Source: Bacteroidales bacterium UBA5507 (GTDB taxonomy: Bacteria; Bacteroidota; Bacteroidia; Bacteroidales; Lentimicrobiaceae). Taken from it: a DNA stretch of 64,000 nucleotides. The stretch lies in NCBI GenBank assembly GCA_002426195.1, contig DIOT01000007.1, positions 48,729-112,728 of the forward strand, in the 5' to 3' direction. The position numbers were made by a program, and so were the translations under genes. Shown here piece by piece: positions 1-8,695 of this stretch (position 1 is the first letter of the stretch; the number at the start of each line of letters is the position of its first letter). A model generated the notes under the pieces. The model saw only the letters and a program-made list of their open reading frames with translations. It was not told the DNA's origin and searched no databases.

Positions 1-2
1 TT

Positions 3-1274
3 AATCAAAGAATTTCAAATGATACCATATTTGTAACTATGCTTGTACATGCTACAGCAGAAGTTACCGGGCCAGTGTCAGCTTATATGGGAATTATTGA
101 AAAACATATCCATTTTAACAATGCTCCGGGATCTAATGGCGAGAAAGACTTTTACAATGTATTTAAAAAAATGCTACCCACAAAAACCGGTATTGAACTA
201 CCAACCCCTATGTCGGCTGGTGACTATGTTGTTATAGAGTCTTACTGGAAAATGGCTAATGTTTATAACGTTGACCAGCTAAGTGTAGTAAGTTATCTTC
301 AGAATCCTACGTCAAAAGAAATGTTCCAGGCAGGTAATATGCAGGAAGAGCCGATAGAAGCAGTCTATGAAAATGATGCAGAAATTACTACTGTTGAAAA
401 TATGCCTGAAAAAATGTGTCTTACCTCTTTTAGACCACAAATAAAAATACGCAATAATGGAAATAATGTTCTCCAGAGTATGGCTATTAAATATCGCATT
501 AATGACGGAGAATTCATTAATTATGACTGGACTGGTAATTTGCCATTATTCAAATCAGAGAGTATTTTATTACCTGAAATAGATTTCACACTTGAAGAAA
601 ATAATAATCTGGAAGTTTACATTGAGACATTAAATGGAGGTGATGATGATTATACAAAGAATGATACTCTCATTTATGAATTCACGCCTTCTTTCCAGGT
701 AGGATCAACGCTTGAGCTAAGGATTCGTACTGACAATGCCCCTGCAGAGACCACATGGGCAATTATTAACAGCGAGGGTCAAACTGTTGCAAGTGGAGGC
801 CCTTATACTGAGACTGGTGAATGGATTAGTGAAGAAATTACTATTTCTGATGATGATTGCTATGATTTCTACATTTATGATGCCGGTGGAAATGGACTTT
901 GCTGTGGAAATGGTGCAGGATTGTTCAGATTAGCACCTCCTTCAGGCAATCCTATCATTGCGCAGGGTACTACATTTGGAACATCTGTTACTGCTCAGTT
1001 TGAAGTATCAACAGTTAATACTGAAACTATTGATATTAATAAGGATGTTAAGATATTCCCAAATCCGGCCTCAGATCGCTTTACGATTAAAACATCAGAT
1101 CAGCAGAGTTCAGACATCTCTATTACTAATTTGACAGGTCAGGTTGTTTATCAAACATCTAAAGTTAAAGGTTCAGTAGAGGTTAGTACCGATAACTGGC
1201 CAGTTGGCATTTATGTAATTTCTGTCACTAATAACTATGGTGAAAGTTACCATAAAATGCAGGTGACAAGATAA
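3..1274 (+). CDS. Omp28-like secreted protein with T9SS sorting domain (5' truncated)
   Basis: The reading frame is already open at base 3, so the N-terminus and signal peptide lie outside the window. The first ~100 visible residues resemble the Omp28 outer-membrane family of Bacteroidota (inference from the EKHIHFNNAPGSNGE and FKKMLP stretches). A middle domain (about residues 225-300 from the ATG at 39) has the TDNAPAETTW start and a CYDFYIYDAGGNG core of the beta-sandwich modules common in T9SS cargo. The last ~75 residues form a type A sorting domain: KIFPNPASDRFTI at its start and GIYVISV near its end. The protein is therefore expected to cross the outer membrane by T9SS and be anchored or released at the surface. 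Its biochemical role is unknown. Confidence 0.8.
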   Translation, partial: NQRISNDTIFVTMLVHATAEVTGPVSAYMGIIEKHIHFNNAPGSNGEKDFYNVFKKMLPTKTGIELPTPMSAGDYVVIESYWKMANVYNVDQLSVVSYLQNPTSKEMFQAGNMQEEPIEAVYENDAEITTVENMPEKMCLTSFRPQIKIRNNGNNVLQSMAIKYRINDGEFINYDWTGNLPLFKSESILLPEIDFTLEENNNLEVYIETLNGGDDDYTKNDTLIYEFTPSFQVGSTLELRIRTDNAPAETTWAIINSEGQTVASGGPYTETGEWISEEITISDDDCYDFYIYDAGGNGLCCGNGAGLFRLAPPSGNPIIAQGTTFGTSVTAQFEVSTVNTETIDINKDVKIFPNPASDRFTIKTSDQQSSDISITNLTGQVVYQTSKVKGSVEVSTDNWPVGIYVISVTNNYGESYHKMQVTR

Positions 1275-1301
1275 TTAGTTATCAACATTAAGAAATAGTA
1301 T

Positions 1302-1523
1302 ATGGAATTCGACCTGTCATCGGGTAATGAATACATCCAGTTAAATCAACTGCTAAAATTACTTGGTATCACAGAATCCGGGGGTATTGCTAATCAAGTT
1401 ATTTCAGATGGTGAAGTAGTTGTAAACGGGAATACCGAAAGGCAAAAAAGAAAAAAACTTTTCGCCGGAGATATAGTTGAGATAGGCGAATTAAAGATAT
1501 TGATTAAAGCTTCAAAGAATTAA
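1302..1523 (+). CDS. S4-domain RNA-binding protein (YbcJ/YaaA-like)
   Basis: A 73-residue protein made of a single S4 RNA-binding fold. The pattern runs IQLNQLLKLLGITESGG, then the turn ISDGEVVVNG, then RQKRKKLFAGDIVEI, which is the usual order in small stand-alone S4 proteins of the YbcJ type. These bind structured RNA, often ribosomal, but the specific target is not known. It starts 27 bases after the preceding T9SS cargo gene on the same strand and may be co-transcribed with it. The small size is normal for the family. Confidence 0.8.
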   Translation: MEFDLSSGNEYIQLNQLLKLLGITESGGIANQVISDGEVVVNGNTERQKRKKLFAGDIVEIGELKILIKASKN

Positions 1524-1549
1524 TGAGACAAGAATCAGGAATGTTGTGC

Positions 1550-1557
1550 TATATTTG
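1550..1557 (+). promoter_or_regulatory. Putative -7 box of sigma-ABfr promoter
   Basis: TATATTTG matches the Bacteroidota -7 consensus TAnnTTTG, 32 bases before the ATG at 1590. I see no TTG at the expected distance upstream, so only half of the promoter is supported. Confidence 0.35.
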
Positions 1558-1589
1558 CCAACGTTATGTAAAATCATTCTAGTCGCATT

Positions 1590-2627
1590 ATGAAAAAGCT
1601 TACACTACTTTTTGCATCTTTTTGCATCTTTAATCTATTAGCTGCTCAAAGCAGTCAAAGATCAACCATTGTTGAACCCGCTTCAACAAATGACTTCTAT
1701 GATGATGCTCCGCAGTTTGAACTTGCCGTTCAGGCATTGGAAGTAACAGGTGAAATTGAGAAACCATACTCGGTCAATTTCAATACATTGCCACTACGCC
1801 AGGTAATTGTTAAAGAAACTGAATGGAATGGGCTGAACGGAAAATTTATTGGCGCATATCAGTATGAGGGTTATTCTCTCTACGATATTTTAGATCAAGC
1901 TATTTTAAAGAAAGAAAATGCAGAAACGTTTCCACCGATAATTGACTTATACGTTGAAGTGGAGAATGCCAATGGAGAAAAAGTGATCTTTAGCTGGGGT
2001 GAACTTTATTATCCGATAAACAGACACCAGATACTGATTGCTTCAAAGGTCAGAAGAATAGTTCCCTCTAAAACCAAAGACCTTTGGATTTTACCAGAGA
2101 ATTCAAAACTGGTAGTTTCTAGTGATCTTTATACTGAAAGAAATATTGAAAAGCCTGTAAAAATTACTGTTAAATCAGCACAGGTTGAGTACAATATTGA
2201 CCGACAAACAGCTGAAATGTTTTCACCCAAATTTACATTAACAAACTTTGGCAAGACAGAAGCAATAGATCAATCATGGAAACCTGAAAACACCATTGAA
2301 TACAATACTGTTTTTTATGGCAGAGGCATGGGGATTCATTCAACCACTCCTTTCAACGGTATAATGGTAAAGGAACTATTAAAAGACAAACTAGTACTTA
2401 ATCGTGAAGTTTTGAGAAAAGGAATGATAGTAACTGCGGGAATGGATGGATATAGAGGCGTTTTTACTTTTAGTGAAATATTTAACCGTAATGATCAGGC
2501 CGAGTTGCTTCTTGTAAAACAGGATGAAAAAGGAACCGGAGCTTATCAGTTATTCCCGGCTATGGATTTCTTTTCTGACAGGGCAATAAAAGTATTGTCA
2601 GACATAAGATACTTAATTGTTGAATAG
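1590..2627 (+). CDS. Secreted protein with two tandem sulfite-oxidase-like (molybdopterin-binding fold) domains
   Basis: A 345-residue protein with a signal peptide ending near LLAAQ (residue 20). Residues ~44-200 and ~215-345 each follow the same order: a GxxL-type segment (YEGYSLYDILDQA; FNGIMVKELLKDK), a beta segment then an acidic turn (GEKVIFSWGELY; GYRGVFTFSEIFN), and a final LxP...IKxxVxI segment (LWILPENSKLV; YQLFPAMDFFSDRAIKVL). This is the layout of the oxidoreductase molybdopterin-binding domain. Neither copy contains a cysteine, the molybdenum ligand in true sulfite oxidases, so cofactor binding is doubtful. The function is unknown. The gene stands alone with its own -7 box and a downstream terminator. 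The fold assignment is by pattern only. Confidence 0.6.
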   Translation: MKKLTLLFASFCIFNLLAAQSSQRSTIVEPASTNDFYDDAPQFELAVQALEVTGEIEKPYSVNFNTLPLRQVIVKETEWNGLNGKFIGAYQYEGYSLYDILDQAILKKENAETFPPIIDLYVEVENANGEKVIFSWGELYYPINRHQILIASKVRRIVPSKTKDLWILPENSKLVVSSDLYTERNIEKPVKITVKSAQVEYNIDRQTAEMFSPKFTLTNFGKTEAIDQSWKPENTIEYNTVFYGRGMGIHSTTPFNGIMVKELLKDKLVLNREVLRKGMIVTAGMDGYRGVFTFSEIFNRNDQAELLLVKQDEKGTGAYQLFPAMDFFSDRAIKVLSDIRYLIVE

Positions 2628-2647
2628 TCAAAATAAAGAGTAAAAAT

Positions 2648-2673
2648 AAAAGGGCATTTTTTAATGCCCTTTT
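2648..2673. terminator. Bidirectional intrinsic terminator
   Basis: A perfect inverted repeat, AAAAGGGCATT / AATGCCCTTTT with a TTTT loop, lies between the converging 1590 gene and hutU. It carries a T-run on either strand and begins 4 bases after the hutU stop codon, so it can end transcription in both directions. Confidence 0.85.
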
Positions 2674-2677
2674 ATTT

Positions 2678-4699
2678 TTATCTGAAACAATCATTGATGA
2701 TTGAATCATCAGCCATATTAGGAAGGGTAACTTTTAAAAGTGGTTCTTGCTGCATAGCTCTTTTAATTGCAAAAATTGCTTCTTCATTTCTGGCCCAGGA
2801 CCTACGTGATATTCCGTTGTTAACATCCCAATGTAACATCGATCTTAATCTGCGACTACTATCATCCGAACCATCCAGTAGCATCCCAAAACCTCCGTTA
2901 ATTACTTCACCCCATCCAACACCTCCGCCATTATGTATAGAAACCCAGGTAGCACCTCTGAATGAGTCACCGATAACATTTTGGATTGCCATGTCAGCTG
3001 TGAAGCTACTTCCATCATATATGTTTGAAGTTTCGCGGAAGGGTGAATCTGTACCTGACACATCATGATGATCACGTCCCAATACGACAGGCGCACTGAT
3101 TCTTCCATCAGCTACAGCTTTATTAAAAGCTTCAGCTATTTTTACGCGACCTTCGCAATCTGCATACAGGATTCTGGCTTGAGAACCCACAACAAGCTTG
3201 TTACTATTAGCTTCTCTTATCCAAAGGATGTTATCCTTTAGCTGTTGGCTGATTTCATCCGGAGCATCAGATGCAATCTCTTCCAATACCTTAATTGCCA
3301 GCTTGTCAGTAGTGTCGAGATCTTCGGGTTTCCCAGAAGCGCATACCCATCTGAATGGACCAAATCCGTAATCAAAACACATCGGTCCCATAATGTCCTG
3401 TACATAACTTGGATAACGGAACTTGCCATCTGCCTTGAAAATATCTGCCCCTGCCCTACCTGATTCAAGGAGGAATGCATTACCATAATCAAAAAAGTAC
3501 ATTCCTCTTTCGGCTAAAGTGTTTATAGCTTTAACCTGCCTTTTCAGAGATTCTCTTACTTTTTCTTTAAACAGTTCAGGTTGATGAGCCATAATATCAT
3601 TTGCTTCTTCAAAAGATAAGCCGACCGGGTAATACCCTCCTGCCCATGGATTATGAAGGGACGTTTGATCTGACCCCATATCGACATGTATGTTTCTTTC
3701 AACAAGTCGCTCCCATAAATCAACAACATTGCCAAGATATGCTATAGAATGAGCCTTTCCTAAAGCAACCATATTCAATGCTATATTAATGGCTTCATCA
3801 ACATCATCGGTGATTTCATCAACCCAACCCTGATTGTGTCGTTTTCTGGCCGCCATTGGATTAACTTCAGCTGTAATACTAACAACTCCTGCAATATTTG
3901 CTGCTTTCGGTTGAGCGCCACTCATACCTCCCAATCCTGCTGTTATAAACAATCTACCTCCTAATGAACTACTATTCTTTCCTTCCTTTAAAGCTATTTT
4001 TCTTCCGGCATTCAGAATAGTTATAGTAGTACCATGCACAATACCCTGAGGTCCGATGTACATGTACGAGCCTGCCGTCATTTGACCATATTGTGAAACA
4101 CCCATTGCATTAAACTTCTCCCAATGGTCAGGTTTAGAATAATTAGGAATGACCATACCATTAGTTACTACAACTCTGGGAGCATCTTTATGTGAGGGAA
4201 ACAATCCCATTGGGTGCCCCGAGTACATAACTAAAGTTTGCTCATCGGTCATTTCCGATAAGTATTTCATTGTCAGCAGATACTGTGCCCAGTTCTGAAA
4301 CACTGCTCCATTTCCACCATAAGTTATTAACTCGTGAGGATGTTGTGCTACTGCGGGATCAAGATTATTCTGAATCATTAGCATAATACCGGCTGCCTGA
4401 AGGCTTCGTGCAGGATAATCGTTGATTGAACGGGCATACATTTTATACATAGGTCTGAACCTATACATATAAATGCGACCATATTGCTTTAACTCATTTG
4501 TAAACTCCTCAGCAAGAATCTTATGAAACTCCGGTTTAAAGTAACGCAGCGCATTTCTTACAGCAAGCTTTTTTTCTTCGAGAGATAAACTATCTTTCCT
4601 GACCGGAGCATGACTAACAGAGTTATCATATTCCGGTGCTGGAGGTAATTCGTTAGGAATTCCTGTTCTTACTAATTCTTTAAAATCTATTTCTTTCAT
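2678..4699 (-). CDS. hutU: Urocanate hydratase (urocanase), long form
   Basis: Converts urocanate to 4-imidazolone-5-propionate in histidine degradation, in the cytoplasm, with tightly bound NAD+. Visible family signatures are YGGNGAVFQNW (127-137), GHPMG (161-165), the glycine-rich NAD segment GLGGMSGAQ (255-263) and FGPFRWVCASG with the conserved catalytic Cys453. At 673 residues it is longer than the ~557-residue proteobacterial enzyme, matching the long form seen in Bacteroidota. No other hut gene (hutH, hutI, ftcD) is present in the window. It follows the glycosyltransferase gene by 21 bases on the same strand, so the two may share a transcript although the functions look unrelated. Confidence 0.97.
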   Translation of the reverse strand: MKEIDFKELVRTGIPNELPPAPEYDNSVSHAPVRKDSLSLEEKKLAVRNALRYFKPEFHKILAEEFTNELKQYGRIYMYRFRPMYKMYARSINDYPARSLQAAGIMLMIQNNLDPAVAQHPHELITYGGNGAVFQNWAQYLLTMKYLSEMTDEQTLVMYSGHPMGLFPSHKDAPRVVVTNGMVIPNYSKPDHWEKFNAMGVSQYGQMTAGSYMYIGPQGIVHGTTITILNAGRKIALKEGKNSSSLGGRLFITAGLGGMSGAQPKAANIAGVVSITAEVNPMAARKRHNQGWVDEITDDVDEAINIALNMVALGKAHSIAYLGNVVDLWERLVERNIHVDMGSDQTSLHNPWAGGYYPVGLSFEEANDIMAHQPELFKEKVRESLKRQVKAINTLAERGMYFFDYGNAFLLESGRAGADIFKADGKFRYPSYVQDIMGPMCFDYGFGPFRWVCASGKPEDLDTTDKLAIKVLEEIASDAPDEISQQLKDNILWIREANSNKLVVGSQARILYADCEGRVKIAEAFNKAVADGRISAPVVLGRDHHDVSGTDSPFRETSNIYDGSSFTADMAIQNVIGDSFRGATWVSIHNGGGVGWGEVINGGFGMLLDGSDDSSRRLRSMLHWDVNNGISRRSWARNEEAIFAIKRAMQQEPLLKVTLPNMADDSIINDCFR

Positions 4700-4720
4700 A
4701 AAATCAGATATATTTCAGGA

Positions 4721-5857
4721 TTACCATTGGGTCTTTTTAGAAAACATGCCTATGAAGCCCAACCAGAGATTTATAAACAATAAAAATATTTCAAAAAAGG
4801 GTATCCACAGCAAAAAACCTTTTTCGTTGAGCTTTACCATGATCTTTCTATAGATAATCAATTGGCTTATTAACCTGATAAGAAATATACCGCCCAATAA
4901 CCAAAGTTCAAACCTAGAGAATGCAAGGAAGCCCAGTATAATATAGAAAGCAATCTGAGTTAAAAAAAATAAACCCAGAATGAACTTATGCTTCTTTTTA
5001 TAGAAACCGCCGGTAGTCAGATGACGTCTTTTTTGTCGTATCCAGGATCCTAAGGTTTGTTTTGGCTTAGAGTAAGTAAAGGCAGCAGGATCAGGCTGTA
5101 TTCGTGTATTAGCCTTCTTAGATACTTGATTAATAAACAAATCGTCATCTCCTGAGATAAGTTTATAGTGTTTAATAAAGCCACCTGCCTTATAGAACAA
5201 AGAATGGTGGTAAGCTAAATTTCTACCAACACCCATATATGGGCTTCCTGATAAGGCCATTCCCATATACTGCATTGCAACATGCAGAGTGTCAAATCTT
5301 ATTAATTTGTTAAGCAATCCTGGCTGCGAAAAATAAGGACCATAACCTAACACAATCTCGGTCTTATCGGTAAAAGCTTTTTGCATTGAACTTATCCAAT
5401 CTGGTCCGGCAGGACAACAATCGGCATCAGTGAACAATAAATTCTCATGGATTGCGGATTTGATTCCAAGCGATAACGGGAACTTTTTACCTGTAAAGAA
5501 GTTGAGATTTTCGCGAATATGAACTACCTTTAAATGGCTATATTTATCTGAGAGCTCTTTTAGCAAATAGTATGTATCATCATCAGATGCATCATTTACC
5601 ACAATAACTTCAAACTCAGGGTAATTCTGTTCGAGCACTATTGGTAAAAACTTTACCAGATTATGGTACTCATTCTTAGCGCATATAATAACAGATACAG
5701 GTGGTTGTGCATCAGTGAAATTACGTTTGGCAGAGTTATAAAATGCCAACCTTCCAAATACAAGCCAATAGTATATGAGTTGTGCCAATAAAATCACTAG
5801 CAGCACAATTACTAACGGGAAGAAAGGTGAATCAATCAGCGTAAAGATCCAGTTCAT
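4721..5857 (-). CDS. Family 2 glycosyltransferase, membrane-anchored
   Basis: A 378-residue GT-A fold enzyme bound to the inner membrane. An N-terminal membrane helix (~12-34) precedes the catalytic domain: VSVIICAKNE (54-63), NDASDDD (88-94), the metal-binding DAD (144-146), a GDDD acceptor-site motif (236-239) and a QKRRH (275-279) counterpart of the QxxRW motif. Two or three C-terminal membrane helices follow (~293-370). This layout is typical of processive or lipid-linked sugar transferases, but donor and acceptor cannot be deduced. It precedes hutU by 21 bases on the same strand. A TAATTTTG -7 box lies 20 bases upstream of the start. Confidence 0.9.
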   Translation of the reverse strand: MNWIFTLIDSPFFPLVIVLLVILLAQLIYYWLVFGRLAFYNSAKRNFTDAQPPVSVIICAKNEYHNLVKFLPIVLEQNYPEFEVIVVNDASDDDTYYLLKELSDKYSHLKVVHIRENLNFFTGKKFPLSLGIKSAIHENLLFTDADCCPAGPDWISSMQKAFTDKTEIVLGYGPYFSQPGLLNKLIRFDTLHVAMQYMGMALSGSPYMGVGRNLAYHHSLFYKAGGFIKHYKLISGDDDLFINQVSKKANTRIQPDPAAFTYSKPKQTLGSWIRQKRRHLTTGGFYKKKHKFILGLFFLTQIAFYIILGFLAFSRFELWLLGGIFLIRLISQLIIYRKIMVKLNEKGFLLWIPFFEIFLLFINLWLGFIGMFSKKTQW

Positions 5858-5876
5858 GACTATCTATTTCAACACG

Positions 5877-5884
5877 CAAAATTA
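5877..5884 (-). promoter_or_regulatory. Putative -7 box for the glycosyltransferase gene
   Basis: On the minus strand this reads TAATTTTG, matching TAnnTTTG, 20 bases upstream of the glycosyltransferase start. No well-spaced -33 TTG is visible. Confidence 0.35.
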
Positions 5885-6083
5885 TTCAAACCTATCCATA
5901 TTAAGAATTATAGTTATCAACAAAGTATCACCATGTGCATTGAGCTTTGGTTGGCAACTTTATCCCATAAGATTCTGATACTATAATGTTCCCATTCTGA
6001 AAACAAGCTTTAAACTTTAAAGGAAATAAAAATGGAGCATCGAAAATTGACTGACAAATAAGAACTAAATATGCAATCCCAAG

Positions 6084-6112
6084 TTGTTGTATGCCTGAAA
6101 TATATACTTTTG
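6084..6112 (+). promoter_or_regulatory. Sigma-ABfr-type promoter for the methyltransferase gene
   Basis: TTG (6084-6086) is followed after 18 bases by TACTTTTG (6105-6112), a good -33/-7 pair. Transcription would start near 6120, downstream of an in-frame ATG at 6091. This supports translation from 6166 instead. Confidence 0.5.
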
Positions 6113-6165
6113 TAAGTGGTGGTTCAATTATCAGTAACTTGAACCTTCAAAATAAAAGAACTACT

Positions 6166-6765
6166 ATGGTTGACATATGGGATCAGAGGTACGCTGTTGA
6201 AAACTATGTTTATGGCAAAGAACCGAATGAATGGTTTGTTGAAAAATTAAAAATATTTAAACCCGGTAAATTACTTTTACCAGCCGAAGGAGAAGGAAGA
6301 AATGCTGTTTGGGCTGCTTCAAATGGGTGGAATGTAACTGCATTTGATCACAGTACGGAAGCGAAAGCAAAAGCATTAAAACTTGCGGTGGATCGTGGTG
6401 TAAAATTTGAATATCTTATTAAAGACTTAAGGTGTTTCAGAGCAGAGGAACACTCATTTGATGCAATTGGACTGATATACGTCCATATGCCCTCATCATT
6501 CAGAAAAGATGTCCATGAGGATCTTATAAAACTTCTAAAACCCGGTGGATGTCTTGTCTTTGAAGCTTTCACAAAAAGTCAGTTAAACCATAAAAGTGGT
6601 GGGCCATCAGATCCTGATATGCTATATGAACCTGAAGAAATAAGAGAAGACTTCAATGCATTAAAAATTCTTGAGTTTCATAGTATAAAACTTCATCTTC
6701 ACGAAGGCGAACTTCACAAGGGCATTGCTGATGTTGTGAGAATTTTTGCCCGCAAAATAAGCTAA
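6166..6765 (+). CDS. Class I SAM-dependent methyltransferase
   Basis: A 199-residue Rossmann-fold methyltransferase. Motif I is degenerate, LLLPAEGEGRNAVWAA, as in the TehB/thiopurine-methyltransferase-like group in which EGxGRN replaces GxGxG. It is followed by an acidic strand end (VTAFDHS) and a later KPGGCLVFEAF segment. The start begins MVDIWDQRY, chosen because an in-frame ATG 75 bases upstream lies ahead of the likely promoter and would add residues without family resemblance. The substrate is unknown. A second promoter, for the downstream phosphopantetheinyl transferase, overlaps its stop codon. Confidence 0.85.
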   Translation: MVDIWDQRYAVENYVYGKEPNEWFVEKLKIFKPGKLLLPAEGEGRNAVWAASNGWNVTAFDHSTEAKAKALKLAVDRGVKFEYLIKDLRCFRAEEHSFDAIGLIYVHMPSSFRKDVHEDLIKLLKPGGCLVFEAFTKSQLNHKSGGPSDPDMLYEPEEIREDFNALKILEFHSIKLHLHEGELHKGIADVVRIFARKIS

Positions 6766-6770
6766 CTTTG
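6763..6770 (+). promoter_or_regulatory. Putative -7 box for the phosphopantetheinyl transferase gene
   Basis: TAACTTTG overlaps the end of the methyltransferase gene and lies 24 bases before the ATG at 6795. It argues against the more upstream in-frame start at 6768, which falls inside the box. Confidence 0.4.
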
Positions 6771-6794
6771 CATCCTGATTGTATTATTTTTAGC

Positions 6795-7475
6795 ATGGTA
6801 AAGCTTTTTGCATGTGAGTTAGTTGATGAACAATCTTTTAAATCATTGGAGTTGGCATTGATCAATAAAATGCCACCAGCCAGTGCCCAAAGAGCGTTGA
6901 AATACAGATTTAAGGATGATGCACAGAGATATATTATAGGAGATCTCCTGGCAAGATATGCCTTAAAAGTAACTAACGGTGTGTGGCCAGAACAAAGCTT
7001 CATTATTGGAGATAAGGGAAAACCACATCCGGATGGATTAAATGGGCTTTATTTCAACATTTCGCACTCAGGCAAATGGGTCGTGGTTATTGTGGGAGAA
7101 TGCCCTGTTGGTGTTGATGTTGAAAAAATAAGAAAAGTTCCCGATGGCGTTATAAATCGGTTCTTTTCTGAATCAGAAAAGTCGACTATCGATTCAGCTA
7201 TTGATTATGATGAGAAACAGGATCTGTTTTTCACAATATGGACCCTGAAAGAGAGTTTCTTAAAAACCACAGGCCATGGACTTACTAAAAGCCTGAGCAC
7301 TTTTACTGTGGAAAAAGCTGAGAATGATGAATGGCAATTGGTACCTGATGATGAAACTTATGGATTTTACCTGAAGGTTTACTCATTAGGCTTGGATTAT
7401 AAATTGTCAGCTTGTGCTAAAAGCATGTCGTTTTGTGAATCAATTGAATTTATAAGTCTTAAAGATTTGATATAA
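6795..7475 (+). CDS. 4'-phosphopantetheinyl transferase superfamily protein (Sfp-like)
   Basis: A 226-residue enzyme expected to move the 4'-phosphopantetheine arm of CoA onto a serine of an acyl or peptidyl carrier protein. It has the family order: NISHSG (88-93, the CoA-binding His region), GVDVEKI (106-112, magnesium-binding Asp and Glu) and WTLKESFLK (149-157, catalytic Glu and Lys). The length fits the two-lobed Sfp type rather than the ~120-residue AcpS type. No carrier protein or polyketide gene is nearby, so it may serve fatty-acid ACP or a distant pathway. The start was chosen to follow the -7 box at 6763. Confidence 0.92.
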   Translation: MVKLFACELVDEQSFKSLELALINKMPPASAQRALKYRFKDDAQRYIIGDLLARYALKVTNGVWPEQSFIIGDKGKPHPDGLNGLYFNISHSGKWVVVIVGECPVGVDVEKIRKVPDGVINRFFSESEKSTIDSAIDYDEKQDLFFTIWTLKESFLKTTGHGLTKSLSTFTVEKAENDEWQLVPDDETYGFYLKVYSLGLDYKLSACAKSMSFCESIEFISLKDLI

Positions 7476-7520
7476 AAAATAACCGGTTTGTCGTGTATAT
7501 ACTGTCTGCAGTATATTCGT

Positions 7521-7528
7521 TACCTTTG
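7521..7528 (+). promoter_or_regulatory. Putative -7 box for tgt
   Basis: TACCTTTG lies 27 bases before the ATG at 7556. A more upstream in-frame start at 7493 would precede this box, which favours 7556. Confidence 0.4.
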
Positions 7529-7555
7529 CACCTCTTTTTACTTTGCCACATATTA

Positions 7556-8686
7556 ATGAATTTCGATCTAGAAGTAACTGATAAACAATCTAATGCCAGG
7601 GCGGGAACAATATTTACCGATCATGGTGAAATTGCTACTCCCGTGTTTATGCCTGTTGGAACGGCCGGTTCAGTTAAAGCAGTTCATATTAAAGATGTCA
7701 AAACTGATATAAATGCCCGCATAATACTTGGGAATACTTATCACCTCTATCTCCGTCCAGGTACTGAAATACTTAGAGAAGCAGGTGGACTCCATAAGTT
7801 TAACGGATGGGACAGGCCTATACTAACTGATAGCGGCGGTTACCAGGTTTATTCCTTAACCGACCGAAGGAAGATGCATGAGGATGGTGTAACTTTTCAA
7901 TCACATATTGATGGTTCGAGACATCTGTTTTCACCCGAGAAAGTTGTAGATATTCAGCGACTTATCGGAGCGGACATTATGATGGCTTTTGATGAGTGTA
8001 CTCCTTACCCGTGTGAGTACAATTATGCCCGACAATCAATGGACCTCACCCACAGATGGCTCGACAGATGCGTTAAACGATTTAAAGAAACTGAGGGACA
8101 TTATAATTATTCCCAAACTTTATTCCCAATTGTGCAGGGTAGTGTCTATAGGGATTTGAGAATAAAATCGGCTGAAAAAATAGCATCAGTAGAAGCTGAA
8201 GGAAATGCAATAGGAGGCCTTTCAGTTGGTGAGCCTGTTGAGATGATGTATGAATTCACCCAACTAGTGTGCGACATACTACCAAAAGACAAACCCCGTT
8301 ACCTGATGGGAGTTGGCACTCCTGCAAATATACTGGAAGGCATATCACAGGGAGTTGATATGTTTGACTGTGTTATGCCAACACGCAATGGCAGAAATGG
8401 TATGATTTTCACATCAGAAGGTATAATAAACCTCAAGAATGAAAAATGGAAGCATGATTTTTCAGAGCTTGATCCGAACGGCTTGTCTTTTGTTGACAGT
8501 AATTACAGTCGGGCATATTTGCGACATCTCTTCACTTCGAATGAAATACTGGGACCAATGATAGCAAGTCAGCATAATCTTGCATTCTATCTATGGCTTG
8601 TTGACACTGCAAGACAGAAAATTATTGATGGCACTTTTGCTTCATGGAAAAATGTTATGGTTGAGAAAGTAAGCAGACGTTTATAA
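7556..8686 (+). CDS. tgt: Queuine/preQ1 tRNA-ribosyltransferase lacking the usual zinc cysteines
   Basis: Exchanges guanine-34 of GUN-anticodon tRNAs for a queuosine precursor. The 376-residue protein has the family signatures GNTYHLYLRPG, LTDSGGYQV with the substrate-binding Asp, MAFDECTPYP, and CVMPTRNGRNG around the nucleophilic Asp region. The start at MNFDLEV is the usual N-terminus for the family. In most bacterial Tgt proteins a CxCxxC motif plus a His bind zinc. Here the aligned positions are Gly309, Ser311 and Asp314, while the later SQHNL His is kept. No queuosine biosynthesis gene (queC, queD, queE, queF, queA) is in the window. Confidence 0.96.
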   Translation: MNFDLEVTDKQSNARAGTIFTDHGEIATPVFMPVGTAGSVKAVHIKDVKTDINARIILGNTYHLYLRPGTEILREAGGLHKFNGWDRPILTDSGGYQVYSLTDRRKMHEDGVTFQSHIDGSRHLFSPEKVVDIQRLIGADIMMAFDECTPYPCEYNYARQSMDLTHRWLDRCVKRFKETEGHYNYSQTLFPIVQGSVYRDLRIKSAEKIASVEAEGNAIGGLSVGEPVEMMYEFTQLVCDILPKDKPRYLMGVGTPANILEGISQGVDMFDCVMPTRNGRNGMIFTSEGIINLKNEKWKHDFSELDPNGLSFVDSNYSRAYLRHLFTSNEILGPMIASQHNLAFYLWLVDTARQKIIDGTFASWKNVMVEKVSRRL

Positions 8687-8695
8687 AACAAAAAA

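Larger units (their letters stand above)
5858..6165. other. 308-base divergent intergenic region
   Basis: This gap lies between the divergent glycosyltransferase and methyltransferase genes. It holds a minus-strand -7 box at 5877-5884 (CAAAATTA on the plus strand) and a plus-strand promoter at 6084-6112. I see no tRNA, repeat or conserved ORF in it. Confidence 0.6.

Noticed and set aside
1609..1628. Tandem 10-base repeat TTTTTGCATC in the signal peptide region of the 1590 gene
   Set aside because: Only two copies and it encodes a normal hydrophobic signal peptide core; chance or slippage, with no evidence of phase variation.
6032..6061. Nine-codon ORF with an upstream AGGA-like stretch
   Set aside because: It lies upstream of the likely promoter at 6084-6112 and has no sign of conservation; too short to support.
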